Source: Pegoplata infirma (lineage: Eukaryota > Arthropoda > Insecta > Diptera > Anthomyiidae). From it: a DNA stretch of 64,000 nt. The notes beneath the pieces are model-generated. The model did no database searches. It was given only the letters and a program-made list of their open reading frames with translations, and was not told the DNA's origin. Every line of letters begins with the position of its first letter. Position 1 is the stretch's first letter. This document shows, piece by piece, positions 1 to 11,100 of the stretch. The translations under genes and the position numbers were made by a program. The stretch spans positions 77,241,337-77,305,336 of the forward strand of contig OY992540.1 of NCBI GenBank assembly GCA_963921195.1. The letters are read 5' to 3'.

Positions 1-983
1 AACCATGGATTTGAAGACCTTTTTTTTGTTATATTTAGTGTTTTTTTAGATTTTTCATATATTTCACAAAAAGTTGATTGTATTTTATTAAATAAATCAT
101 TAGTGTTTAGATTTTGATTCATTATATTGTTCCAATCTATTTCTTTAATTTTTTTATTTACAATAAAACCATTAACGATTGCACTCTGTTCAGAACAGTT
201 TGGGGTCCACTGGTTTGTATTATGATCAAAATAGTTTGGGTTACGCTGGTTTACTTCATTCTCTTCCTTTACACAGCAACATATAGAGTAATGGTCGGAG
301 ATACTTGTTTTAATTACAGCAGCAAGTGTTGATGTGGTGGTTTTGTTAACTCTTACTAGCAGATGGTCTATGCATGTGTTTGTGTTTCTTATTGCATCCT
401 CTCTTGTTGTCTCATTTACTGCACATTGTAGTCCATTTGATAGAATCATGTCTAGGTATTTGGTTGTTATGCTATTTTGCCGAAGAATATCAATATTAGT
501 ATCACCAACAACAATTACTTCTTGTTTTTTATTTATTTTGTTTAGTGTTTCGTCGATCTCTTTAATGAACCTTTTCTTTTTTGTTTTTGGGGGACAATAA
601 ACTGACAGAATTGAAATTATTTTGTTGTAGATTTTTACATTAATTTGTATTGCTTCAAAATTTGTGGTTTGTAAAGGAATATTAGTAAAAGAAAGATTCT
701 CTCTAACATACACAGCTATACCTCCTCCTTTACCTCCTCTGTTTTTGAATGCAGCATTAAAGCCATTAATGTTGTATAGGTTAGTTTCATCATCTGTTAT
801 GTTTGTTTCCACTAATATTATGAAATTAAGTTTATTAATTATGTTGTGTATAGTTGCAAGAAATGGTGTAAATCCAGTACGTAGTGAACGAATGTTCATG
901 TATGCTAACGATAAGGGATAACTTAAGCAGTTTTGGTTTATTTGACTAAAACTCTCTAGTGTTTGGTTTTGGATATTATTCAT
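1..983 (-). CDS. LINE ORF2, endonuclease domain, partial at window edge
   Basis: This is the start of ORF2 of a non-LTR retrotransposon. It is read on the minus strand from an ATG at 983-981 and stays open for about 327 codons until it leaves the window. The apurinic/apyrimidinic-type endonuclease nicks target DNA to prime reverse transcription. Its landmarks in order are: MNIRSL near residue 29 (Asn ligand), LVETN near 58 (catalytic Glu), GGKGGGIAVYV near 83, VYCPP near 128, VVGDTNID near 158, CIDHLLV near 204 and SISDHY near 227 (the terminal Asp-His pair). No stop or frameshift interrupts it, so this part may be young. The reverse transcriptase would lie outside the window. ORF1 ends 118 bases upstream. 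The clade (CR1/RTE/Jockey-like) cannot be fixed without the reverse transcriptase. Confidence 0.9.
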   Translation of the reverse strand, partial: MNNIQNQTLESFSQINQNCLSYPLSLAYMNIRSLRTGFTPFLATIHNIINKLNFIILVETNITDDETNLYNINGFNAAFKNRGGKGGGIAVYVRENLSFTNIPLQTTNFEAIQINVKIYNKIISILSVYCPPKTKKKRFIKEIDETLNKINKKQEVIVVGDTNIDILRQNSITTKYLDMILSNGLQCAVNETTREDAIRNTNTCIDHLLVRVNKTTTSTLAAVIKTSISDHYSICCCVKEENEVNQRNPNYFDHNTNQWTPNCSEQSAIVNGFIVNKKIKEIDWNNIMNQNLNTNDLFNKIQSTFCEIYEKSKKTLNITKKRSSNPW

Positions 984-1101
984 TTTTATTTATAAAAAGA
1001 TTAAGGGAAATATGAAAAAAGTTTTTTTTTTTGTTGTTTTATTTTCTTTTAAAAAGTATTTTTATTTTTTTCTAATAATTTGACAAAGGTTGATTTTTTA
1101 A

Positions 1102-1407
1102 TTATGCAATTGTTTCAATATCAGCAGAATTGGCTATTAAGATTGTGGAGGAATTTTCATTTTTTTTAGCAACAACATGTCCATTACGTATCCATACGAA
1201 CTTCCAATTACAGTCCTTGGCTTTATTTTTTGCCATCCATAGCAAGTGACGGTTGTGCGGTGTAAGTTGGTCGTTGATGTAGATAAACTCTTTATCATTT
1301 TTTGTTTTATTTGATTTGGAGGGATCATTGTTATTGTTATTATTACCATCAGGAATAGTGTTGTTGTTGTCTGTAGTGTTTTTGTTATTTAAAAAATACG
1401 TTTGTAA
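1102..1407 (-). pseudogene. LINE ORF1 carboxyl-terminal fragment
   Basis: This is the minus-strand tail of the ORF1 RNA-binding protein of the same LINE. The reading frame ends at TAA (1104-1102). It contains an Asn-rich linker, then FIYINDQLTPHNRHLLWMA and, further on, KFVWIRNGHVV. This is the conserved tail seen in insect LINE ORF1 proteins that resembles the baculovirus FP25K carboxyl end. In-frame TAG at 1410-1408 marks loss of the amino end, so the copy is 5'-truncated at about 1400, as is usual for LINE insertions. It is not a complete protein. Confidence 0.8.
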
Positions 1408-1410
1408 CTA

Positions 1411-2049
1411 GAGACTAAATGTAGTAAAACTATATTCCTGTTTCCTTTCAAAAAGGACTTCAAAGTTTTAGAGGTAGAAACTGAAAGAGAAGGATCTCTC
1501 CTAATTTTTACTATTTCATTTTTTTACAGATCAGAAGAAAGGAGGTTAGTTACAACCTTTTAAAACTTTATCCTTCAATATCATTCAAAATTTTTAACAA
1601 AATATTTTTATAAAGTTTTCAAATTACTTTATTCACATCCTTTTATCCTGATATGTCAAAATAAAAAAATGAAAAAATTAGGGGAGATCCTCCTCATTCA
1701 TTTGCCATCACCAGTAGCATCCTGACCAGTTTAAATAATTCAGAAATATTTTACAAAATGTATCCTTTAAAGTCCTTTCAAAATGAAACAGAATTACGAA
1801 ATGAAAAAAACTGTAAATCAGTGCTCTCAGTTGCGAGTTTCGTTGTCATTCGCATTGTCTAAGTGCAAATAGCCAATTTCATTATGCACCTGCGTGCAAT
1901 GGGTGCCGACCACTGCTGTAAATACAGTTTACTCCATTTCGGACGTATATCATCTGGTTCATGTTTAATATTGACTGTCGGATGGTGTAAGACGTAAAAA
2001 TGGTCTAAAAATGTTCTAATGTTTTACTTTTTAAAATTCCTAATTTCAG
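1411..2049. other. Probable intron of the plus-strand gene
   Basis: AT-rich sequence without recognisable coding potential. Its right edge is a splice acceptor (TTTCAG, 2044-2049) for the next exon. Around 1820-1990 the base composition is more balanced and I recognise no family there. Confidence 0.4.
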
Positions 2050-2610
2050 ATTAAAAACAAATCACGCCCACTATTACATATCAGTTCTGATCAAGAATCA
2101 CCTGTTACACCTAAAAATAATAGACGTAACATGGAAAACTTTAAACCTAGTACTGAAGATAATCATTCGGAATCTGATGTTAGTTTGGGTGAATCGGATC
2201 TAACAAAACAAAAACTTTATCCTCTTCCCGATGGCTCATTTATATTAAGTGAAAAACCTCCAATTATTATAACACCACGACAAACTATACCTATTTATCA
2301 TCGCTCCACACCCACATTTGCTAATGGTGAACGTGAAGAGGGAGATTATACACCAAAAAATCATCATTCCCATGTACCCTTGCCAGTACACACTCGTCGT
2401 TTGGGTGCAGCTGCTTCCACCTCAGATTTAATAACAACTGGTCGTCGTGCTACACCTTCACCATCTCGTTTAGAACGTTCCACCAGTGCTCAACGTGTTC
2501 AATCGCGTTCTTCTCGTATGATATCCTCAGTTCGAAAAAGTCATGGTAGTAATCCAAAGATTAAAATTATAAAACCATTGAGTGGTGATGATGATGAAAG
2601 TGAAGGGTAA
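2050..2610 (+). CDS. Carboxyl-terminal exon of unrecognised Ser/Arg/Pro-rich protein
   Basis: After the acceptor TTTCAG at 2044-2049, one frame (phase 0, starting IKNKSRPLL) stays open to TAA at 2608-2610. The ATG at 2131 is internal; the first 27 codons are also coding-like, so this is an exon and not a whole gene. It encodes about 186 residues: an early PVTPKN motif, a short acidic stretch, KLYPLPDGSFILSEKPP, then a basic low-complexity tail (GRRATPSPSRLERSTSAQR, SRSSRMISSVRKS) and an acidic end (SGDDDESEG). Codon use is much less AT-biased than the flanks. A polyadenylation signal AATAAA at 2683-2688 fits a terminal exon. However, GGGTAAGAG at 2605-2613 also contains a good donor (GT at 2607), so it could instead be internal. 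The basic S/P/R tail resembles microtubule-associated or cytoskeletal proteins, but I do not recognise the family. Confidence 0.7.
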   Translation: MKNKSRPLLHISSDQESPVTPKNNRRNMENFKPSTEDNHSESDVSLGESDLTKQKLYPLPDGSFILSEKPPIIITPRQTIPIYHRSTPTFANGEREEGDYTPKNHHSHVPLPVHTRRLGAAASTSDLITTGRRATPSPSRLERSTSAQRVQSRSSRMISSVRKSHGSNPKIKIIKPLSGDDDESEG

Positions 2611-2682
2611 GAGAAAAATTTTGAATGAACTGTAGGATAAAAAATACTACAACAATTTTAAATTTTTATTTTTTTTAATACA

Positions 2683-2688
2683 AATAAA
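2683..2688 (+). terminator. Candidate polyadenylation signal AATAAA
   Basis: AATAAA lies 73 bases after the TAA of the 2050-2610 exon. This spacing suits a short 3' untranslated region and favours the terminal-exon reading. Confidence 0.45.
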
Positions 2689-3741
2689 TGAAATACATAT
2701 TAAATATGAGTTTTAAAATAATTGGAGACTTAAACTTTGGTTTTGGTTTGAAACTGTAAAGAATATGATTAAAAGGAAACGGTATGTTTATACAGACAAA
2801 ATTTTGTAAGTATAAATAAGTTATAGTGTCAGTTGTTTTGGGGTCAACTAGACTTTCAGTAAAATCTACTAAAAAGATCAGTTTGTCATTAATTTTTTAA
2901 CCTTTCCGAATATAGGTCTGTGACATTATAAAGGTATATTCGTGGTCTTCGATCGATTTCAAGTCGATAAAGCTATGTCATTCTGACTGTTATGCATCGT
3001 GAAGTTAAGTCTTGCATTTAAGAAATATCGATTTAGTGGTTCAAAAGTTAGGAACAAAAATGTAAGGACACCTCGAAAACTTTGGTACATTTCACATAAC
3101 CTAAAAATACAAAATGCTTTTATTCGGCCGCTGGTTGCCAATTGTACTTACTACTGAACATGTATTTTCTGGTAAGCATGATCAAATCGATGTGAAATTT
3201 ATATTTTCATTTATAACTTTTGATCTACCTACTTGATTTCTTATACAAATTTCTTTTGACTGGAAAATGTTTTCTCCTCGGTCTATTAGAGTCGAATATT
3301 CGAACATAAAAGGGGTAGGTCAATAAAATTGAATTGTTCTTAAAAACAAATGTATATTCATGTTTTTTTAAATATATTTTATTGACTGAAAGATAAAACT
3401 TAACATAGTTAAAATTAATTTAATATATTTATACTACTTTTTTTTTTTAAATATAAAACAAAGACATATTAATATAATAACAAAATAATAATAAATGGAC
3501 TTAGAATACAACATATTATATGTGATATGACAAACAAATCTTATAAACAACACAAAATAAAAAATTGTGCCTGTTTTTGGTTCAATTGATTGTATTATCC
3601 AAAAACGTACAAATTTTTTTTTAAGAGGTATTCAAAGTCTTGCTGCTAGCCCTGGCAATCTATCAAAGAAGTAGTTCTTTCAAAAAATATGTATATGTAT
3701 TTTGAAAGGTAATTTTAAAAAGTGCTCTTTTACCACCAGTG
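2689..3741. other. Intergenic, mostly unrecognised
   Basis: Contains a fragment near 2825-2870 of the AACTA/GTTGTTTT repeat family also seen at 12957-13493 and 42060. The rest is AT-rich and matches nothing else I recognise in the window. Confidence 0.4.
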
Positions 3742-4559
3742 CACAGTGCCACATTTGGCCAATCTAGAACGACAAAAATCAAAAAAAAAAGTTCCCCGAT
3801 TTTCATGATACGTTTGTATGTATTATAGAACATTCCTAACAGCACGGAAATAATCATATAAGAACGAAATTTCTGTTCGTTACTAACAGGTGGGTGCATA
3901 AAGTTGCATCTTGTAAAATCCTGTAACATAAATTAAGTCGAGTTTAAACTGTTGTAACTTTTGAACAAAAAGAGATATTTATCCACTCTTTTTTGGTAAT
4001 TTTAAAGGATATTTAAATGCTTTAAGTCATATCTTTTCTTTTTTTTAAACACATTTTTCTATTTTTTTATTAAATTTTTAACAAAATACAAATTTTTGAA
4101 AAGAAAATTATATATTTTTTTTAGATGGATTAGAACTTTTGTTTTTGGTCCGTATTGGTCGCCGGACTTTTTCAGATATATTGAACAATATCCATAGTAC
4201 TTATTTCAACGGCTAACTTTTGCGACCGTCTGCGACGCCAACTACAGTGGGGCGATATGTAAACCTTGTTTTTATATATTTTTTAAACATATTTTGAAAA
4301 AGTGGGCGTGGCAGTTGTCTGACCACCCCATTTTTTTGTGATATTATTTCTACAGTCATTGAGAGTATATATACCAAATTTAAAAAAAATATAACCAAAA
4401 TTACAAATTTTTAAAAAAGTGGGCGTGGCCTTTAACCAGCCTCCCATATTTTTCATAATGTTATTTTCGAAGTCAAAACGAACATTTATACCGAATTTCA
4501 AATCAACATAATTAAAATTGGATTTTTGTCGTCCTAGATTGGTCAAATGTGGCACTGTG
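3742..4559. mobile_element. Transib-like non-autonomous transposon, 818 bp
   Basis: Terminal inverted repeats begin CACAGTGCCACATTTGG (left) and end CCAAATGTGGCACTGTG (similar on the right, one substitution). Inverted similarity extends about 35 bases, through the GGCCAATCTAG / CTAGATTGGTC core. The flanks carry a perfect 5-bp direct repeat, CAGTG (3737-3741 and 4560-4564). A 5-bp TSD with CACWGTG-type termini is the Transib signature. The interior has two GTGGGCGTGG motifs but no transposase, so it is non-autonomous. Confidence 0.75.
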
Positions 4560-4564
4560 CAGTG

Positions 4565-5144
4565 AGAGGGCTTGCAAGTAGGACTCTGAATACTTTCATT
4601 ATTTTTTTTGTGTAAACAAGGGTTTAAAAAATATTTTTTTTTATTAAAAACATTGTACTTTTTATTATAGAAACCATTTTTTTTTAAATTGAAAATTATT
4701 TAATTTTTGGGCAGCTTTAAATAAATCCAAGATATAGTGGCTCACACTGTAAGTCGGACAGTAGATAGCAATTCGTTAAAGACAAAGCTAACAATACCGA
4801 ATCTTAAAAAAGAAATGCTGTGTAAAAAATAATTCATCAAGCTTTAATTTAAGGTTGATAGCGTTCAAAAAAGTAAATAGTAAGTTTACCAGCTTTTGCC
4901 TGTTTTTGCAGCATATCGGTATATGAAACCATATTTTCTTTACTTCTGAGGTGTAGGGTATGTTCAGCAACTTTATAGAAAATATTATGTCAAATAGTTT
5001 TGTGAAACATATTAACCCTCTAACTACCCCTCATAATGGTATTTTTTGGCTCTATTCTAACAAATCGTAAAAAAACACCCCGAAAGAGGGGGAGGGCGGG
5101 GACGAAATGTTCGACAAAAATGATGGCCATAAGATTTTACTATA
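4565..5144. other. AT-rich intergenic, no gene seen
   Basis: Homopolymer-rich sequence; a short G-rich patch (GAGGGGGAGGGCGGGG, about 5085-5100) stands out. No repeat boundary recognised. Confidence 0.35.
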
Positions 5145-5590
5145 CAGAGTGATTCAGTCACGACCCGCCGAATTTCACCAGCGTATCACTTGGCTCGTTT
5201 CATGAAAATAATTCCACTACGACCATCCCCGAAAATGCAAGTGTGCGAAATGGCAGCGGTTTGAAAATTTTCGGATTGGTGGTCTGAGGGTAGTAGGGTA
5301 AAATTGCTAACTTCTGAACCAGTGGTCGGTTTTTTTTGTTCTTAGGCTTGTTGGAAAGGTATTTCTGAGACCTTTCAGAATCAATAACAAAAAAAATTAA
5401 AAAAGTGAAATCGACGAGATACAGCTTTAAAAAAAAAAAAATATTGAAAAAAAAGATAGGAACGTGGCAGGTAACTTATGTTTTTTTTTAAGGATATCGC
5501 TTCCTCTTAACATTCTAAAATGTCCTTAACGAAGCCCAGAGGTCTTACCCCAGGGGTAAGGTTTAAAACTGTCCGATGTGGCTAAAAATT
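5145..5590 (+). repeat. Single arm of foldback family B
   Basis: Starts CAGAGTGATTCAGTCACG and runs through GACCCGCCGAATTTCACC and GGGTAGTAGGG to GAAGCCCAGAGGTCTTAC. The same order occurs, inverted, at 9883-9530 and in part at 8519-9290. Only one arm is present here. Sequence up to about 6000 continues with a GGGGCAAAACTTTAACCCC hairpin (about 5711-5730) and is otherwise unrecognised. Confidence 0.65.
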
Positions 5591-6004
5591 TTAAAATAAG
5601 AGCTTTTGCCAAGCAATCGACAAAAGTAATTTTTTGTAATAAAACATACAATTTGAAAAAAGTTTAAAAAACGCCTTTTTTATTTTTTTTTTTTTTGATA
5701 CAAAAATTTTGGGGCAAAACTTTAACCCCCCAAAGGCACGGCTAAATTTTGTCCGATTTGGCTAAAAGTTTAAACATAGAGTTTTTAGACCAAAACGAAT
5801 CATAATTTGCCCGGCGATCGACAAAATTCGAAAAAAGTCACGATTCGTGCCACCCTATTATCCATACATTCGGCAAGGTTGAATTCAACTTTTTTGTGTC
5901 CCGGAAAATTTAACAAAAAATTTCGGGACTTGAACATTTTTCTTAAAAAATTGTTAACATTTTTTTTTCAAAAATAATGCGAAATGAAATATTTTCTTTA
6001 CAAC

Positions 6005-6300
6005 GACAAAAAAATTGTGTCTTAGGCCGCTGTCCAAAAAAAAGTAATTCACAGTAAAAAATGTGAAAATTAAAATTTTCGAATTTTTTTGGTTTTCTCG
6101 ATTTCACATCCGATTTTTTTTTTCACAAAAATAAAATTTGGTGAAAGTAAAACGAATTCACATTTTTCCTTATAATTTTCTAAATTTTAATTATTTGATT
6201 TCAACTTCCAATGAAAACGTGATTAACAAAACACTAAACTTGATTTCATGTGATTCGGAAATTTTCATGTGAATTGAAAAGAGGCTTTAGAAAATTAAGT
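6005..6300. mobile_element. Decayed copy of Harbinger-like MITE (family of 31893 and 60329)
   Basis: Inverted relative to the 31893-32185 and 60329-60617 copies: shares the AATTCACA / TTTCGGATGTGAAAT block, the CATTTTTCCTTATAATTTT block and CACTAAACTTGATTTCATG. Ends are eroded (GGCCGCTGTCC left, AGAGGCTTTAG right). Confidence 0.65.
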
Positions 6301-6752
6301 GTTTTTGAGACGTTTTAGTAATATGTGCCATTTGCAGTCACGGGACATATCACTTAAGTGTCTCAACGGCAATATGTTTTGTAAAGAACACTAATAAAGA
6401 ACATTTGGGGTATTATTCCGCACACTGGAAAAGTATTCCGAAAAAAAAGTTATTTTACCAGTACAACATTTTTTGTACAGCCGGCAATTTCTGGTTGAAT
6501 ATCTACTGCCCCACTTACGGTAAGATTCACTGTATATATTCAGGTCATACTGTTAAAAGAACGAAAAAGAATACAGTGTATTAATAAACTACTAGCACAC
6601 AAAAGAAAAACTGATCTTAAATGTTTTGGTTTAACATAATTGTAATTTTTAACAAGTATTGCACATTTTTTTAAAATGTAAAATTAAATTTAAAACTAAT
6701 TAAATTAAAATTTTAACTAAAAATTAATAAATATCATTAACAATTAACAAAA
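6301..6752 (-). other. bbx 3' flank / likely 3' UTR
   Basis: Very AT-rich sequence directly after the bbx stop codon. No canonical AATAAA on the minus strand was found before about 6400, so the cleavage site is not placed. Confidence 0.35.
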
Positions 6753-8177
6753 TTAATGCTTTAATTCAGTGCGATTGGCAGCTACTTCGGCCAGTATGAG
6801 TAAATCTGAGGTAGACGACGATATATTGTCATTTAAATTAGTGTTGTTGTTGTCGGTGTTATTTAAAATATTATCATCAACAGTTCCTGACGAAGATGAT
6901 GACGATGACGACGAAGATGGTGATGCTAAGTTTTGTAAAGGAATGATTGGTGATGTTAGATTAAGTGTTGTTGTTGCAGTTTCACTATTATTACAACAGG
7001 TAGTATTTGTTTGAATGTCTTTTTCCATTGGTTTTATATAAGTAATGGCTGATGTTGGTGATAAGTTTTTTTGAGGAGCTTCTTGAAAATAACAACAACC
7101 ATTAATAGTCAAAGGTAACAATGAGGCAACTTCTTGTTCTATAGCCGAAACATCACGTCTGGTTATACTTTCTTTACGGGCCTTACGTTTTTGACTTCCC
7201 ACAGCAGCAGCAGCAGCATGTCGTTGTAGCTGATTTGCTTGTTGCAGCTGTTGTAGACTTTGCCTATTTATTAAAAAGCCGCTCTTAATTTGTTGACCGG
7301 GATTTGTAGCAGTTTGGGAAGAAGTATTGTTATTATTGTTGCTATTCGAACCACGATTACCGCGTTTTTTACCAACATTTGAAGTGAATTTCTTTTTCTT
7401 TTTTGTATTACGTTTACGTTGTAAGTAGTCATCTAAATCTAAGGCTGGTAAATCTTTAATTCTTTCTTCTAAATCAAATTGTGATAAATCATATGACAAT
7501 ATATTATTTTCCGATTCTGAAACTGAACGTTTTTGGCAGATTATATTATTATTTAAATTTGTAAAATTTGGTTTTACATCCACATCCATGTTGTTATCTC
7601 CTCCACCAGCCACCGCTAAACGTGAAGATGATTTTGATGATTTTTTAACCGCAGTTACTATTTGTCCAGAATTTATTAATTCTTGATATCTTTTGCCCTT
7701 ACATGTTCGGGCATTTTTCTTTTTCGGTTGTAGGGCATCTTCTTCACTGCTGTTACTCGAAAAACTATTTTCACTAAAGAAACGTCTTTTTAATTGTTTG
7801 TCTTCCAGGACATTTGCCGCCTCGGCAATACCAGTGATGTGAGCACTCATAAATTGTGATGTTTCACCCAGAGCTTGTTGTAGAGCAGCACAATGTTTTT
7901 GTTGTGTTTTTGATTTATCTTGCATTAATTGACTTAAATCGCCCATTTGTGCTTCATCGGCTAGTTTAAAGTAATTGCTATTATTGTTGTTGTTACCACA
8001 ACTACTACGTGTATTATTGCTTATGATTTCCATTGTAGCATTGGTGGCCTCATTGTCAATATACTCTGTACCATCGGGTGGACCTTGGACAGGTCGTGTT
8101 GTTAGGGTACGTAATGGTGGTGCTGGTAGTTTATACCATTTAAAATTTGGATTAGCTGAGAAGAAGGCATCTTTATT
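6753..8177 (-). CDS. bbx: bbx terminal coding exon
   Basis: Starts at acceptor TTTTTTCAG with NKDAFFSANPNFKWYKLPAP, the end of the HMG box and the conserved tail that separates Bbx from ordinary Sox proteins. It codes for 474 residues to TAA. The ATG at 8033 is internal: the 48 codons before it are in frame and conserved-looking. Confidence 0.92.
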   Translation of the reverse strand, partial: NKDAFFSANPNFKWYKLPAPPLRTLTTRPVQGPPDGTEYIDNEATNATMEIISNNTRSSCGNNNNNSNYFKLADEAQMGDLSQLMQDKSKTQQKHCAALQQALGETSQFMSAHITGIAEAANVLEDKQLKRRFFSENSFSSNSSEEDALQPKKKNARTCKGKRYQELINSGQIVTAVKKSSKSSSRLAVAGGGDNNMDVDVKPNFTNLNNNIICQKRSVSESENNILSYDLSQFDLEERIKDLPALDLDDYLQRKRNTKKKKKFTSNVGKKRGNRGSNSNNNNNTSSQTATNPGQQIKSGFLINRQSLQQLQQANQLQRHAAAAAVGSQKRKARKESITRRDVSAIEQEVASLLPLTINGCCYFQEAPQKNLSPTSAITYIKPMEKDIQTNTTCCNNSETATTTLNLTSPIIPLQNLASPSSSSSSSSSSGTVDDNILNNTDNNNTNLNDNISSSTSDLLILAEVAANRTELKH

Positions 8178-11100
8178 CTGAAAAAATTTATTAAAATAAT
8201 TTAGTTTTAAATCTTAAAAGATTTTTATGGGGGTTTTAAAATAATGTACCTGTTGAGCAAGACTTGTAAAACACTTCTTGTCATTAGTTTCTAGAGATGC
8301 CCACCAATCTCCTAAAATTTTTGTTATAGCTCTGAAAAAAAGAATTTAAGAAATTAATCACTTAATGCATAAACTCAGGAAATATCAACTGAAATTTAGA
8401 AAACATCAATTGAAAATCAGAATATATCAATAATAATTCAAATAAGTGAAGAGTGTTCAATTTGGCTGTGCCAAATTGGGGATGTGTCCCCCATTTCCCT
8501 TTGCCTATTTTTCCAGGGATTTTCGGATTGGTGGTTGGAGGGTAGTAGGAACCAGAGGTCCGATTGTTTTTGGGCTTGTTGGAAAGTTTATTGGGAGACC
8601 GTTTAGATTCACCCTAGTAAAAATGTTTTGTATATATCCATGTATAAATTGATACAAATATATTTAATTTTACATAAAAATATCTAGTTATATAAAATTA
8701 TATAAAAAAATTCTCAGATAAGACCAAAATTCGTATCAAATTTTATAAAATTTTATCTGGAGTTATATCAAATTTTATATAATTTGATACGAAATTTGGT
8801 CTTATCTGATTGATTTTTTATATAATTAAATAAAATAAGATATAATTATGTATAAAAAGATATATTTGTATCAATTTATACATGGCTATATACAAAATCA
8901 TTTTTACTAGGGCAATAACAAAAAAATTAAAATAAGTGAAATCGTCGAGATACATACAGCTTTACCACAGGAAAATAAAATAAATTTAAAATGAGCTTTT
9001 AATTTTATTTCCATACAAAATGTTTTTGTTTTTAAAATCGACTTTAAAAAAATGTATTGAGAATTTGAAATTTAAAATAAAACTTTTGTTAAAATAGACT
9101 TTTTGTTTTCTTGTGGTAAGGGCCATAGCTTTTAAGAATAAAATTTGCAAAAAAAAGACAAAAGAATGTGCACACAACGTCAATTTGCTCAGCCAGATGG
9201 CAGGTAACTTATGTTTTTTTTCCTCTTAAGAGATAGCCCTACCTCTTACCTTTCCAAAATGCCCTAAAAGAAGCCCATAGGTCTTACCGTTCCAATGTTA
9301 TGACCATTTGCCTTCCAAAAATTTTAATAAAATAAAATCTTAAACTTGTTAATTTACAAAAACAAATGAATGTGTGCTGTTATTTCGCCTCCAAACTCAA
9401 AAAAAAAAATTGTTTGCATTTCAGTCAAGTGGTCATAACTTTAGAACAGAAAGCCCTCTAGACTTAATTTAGGGCATTTTTAAAAGGTAATACGCAGGGC
9501 TATCTTTTAAGAGAAAAAAAAACATAAGTTACCTGCCATCTGGCTGAGAAAATTGAGGTTATGTGCAAATTTTTATGTCTTTTTTTCACATTTTATTTTT
9601 TAAAGCTCTGTATCTCGACAATTTCAATTTACTTTTTTGTTATTGATTCTGAAAGGTCTCCTCATGAACTTTCCATCAAGGCCAAAAACAAAAAAATCGG
9701 ACCCCTGGTTCAGAAGTTATCAATTTTACCCTACTACCCTCCAACCACCAATCCGAAAATTTTCAAACCGCTGCCATTTCGCACACTTGCATTTTCGGGG
9801 GATGGTCGTAATGGATATATTTTCATGAAATGAGCCAAGGAATACGCTGGTGAAATTCGGCGGGTCGTGACTGAATCACCCTTTATATCTAGGCCTACAA
9901 AAGAGGCCGAGCAAAATTTTTTTCTAGACCACTGGATCCAAGTACAGAACTTTTATAAACGAATTTATTGGCATTTCGGGGACCCCTAAGATTGGAGGCC
10001 CTGGTTACTTTGGTAACCTAATCAAATCTGATTATAATTTGACCATTTTTGGACTTATTTCCCATTAAAAAATTTCGCCCCATATTTTCTTAAATCGGTC
10101 TATTGGCATCAAAAATAAGAAAATTCCACTACAAATAGTTTGTTTGCTTGTAAAATAAAATGTTTGCGCTCGATGCCTGGCTTTTTCTTTAATTAAAATT
10201 CTTTCTGTTTGCTTTATAAATTTTGAAGAAATTTCAAATATCATTTGGTATAAAAGAAATTGAAACTTACCTATTTTCCAAATTTTTATAACGTTCCTTA
10301 ACAATAGCACGATGACGTTTACAAAATATTAAAAATGCATTCATCGGACGACGAGCATGATGATCGGGTTTCACAGACGATGATTCCATTGCGTAATTAT
10401 TTACCGCAATTGTGTTGATGGAAGACGGAGAGATGGTTTGACCTTCTACAGTTTCTACATCCACATCAATATGTAAATCATCATCATAGTCCGTTTCTTT
10501 GACATTTGTAATTTTCTTTTGAATTTTTAAAGCATTCATAAATTGTACAGATTTTCTTAAACCACTACCGCCACCAACCAATTTAGAAGTAAGAGCACCA
10601 TCGGATGAAGTGTATAATTTTTGTAATCTTCTATTGTAAATATAATCATAATCCGTATCTAAGGTATTGGCCATGGCTGGATCTAAACGATCATCATAAT
10701 CTTCATCATTATCTTCGTCCTCTTCATCTTCCTCATCATCGTCCTCATCATCTAAACAGCTACTATGACGACTATCATTAGGTGATTGATCATCTAAATC
10801 ATCTCCATAAGTTTTTAATTTAGCATAATTATGTACACTTTCCAAATGACGATAGGCATGATCTTGATCTTCAGTACGTTGTGATGTTGTTTGGGTCATT
10901 GGTAATGTTGGTACCACTAACATTTGTTGTCTTGGTATTAGTTGTTTAAGGCCATTATTCATAAATTGATTAGAGTAAAAATTGTTAATATTGTTATTGG
11001 TTTCGTAAGATGATTTCTTGTTAATATTGCCATAAATACTATTATTATTCTTAATAAAATCTAAATTAAAGGCACTTTTATTTTGTTGTAAATTTGTTGT

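Larger units (their letters stand above)
1..1407 (-). mobile_element. 5'-truncated non-LTR retrotransposon
   Basis: The ORF1 tail, a 118-base spacer and the ORF2 endonuclease lie in consecutive order on the minus strand. The 3' end and any TSD lie beyond base 1, so insertion boundaries cannot be tested. It sits upstream of the plus-strand exon at 2050, probably in an intron of that gene. Confidence 0.85.

Noticed and set aside
1137..1349. 70-codon minus-strand frame with ATG
   Set aside because: Out of frame with the recognisable LINE ORF1 tail that occupies the same bases.
6769..7014. Plus-strand frames opposite the bbx terminal exon
   Set aside because: Shadows of the bbx frame; acidic and valine-rich translations come from the complement of Ser/Asn codons.
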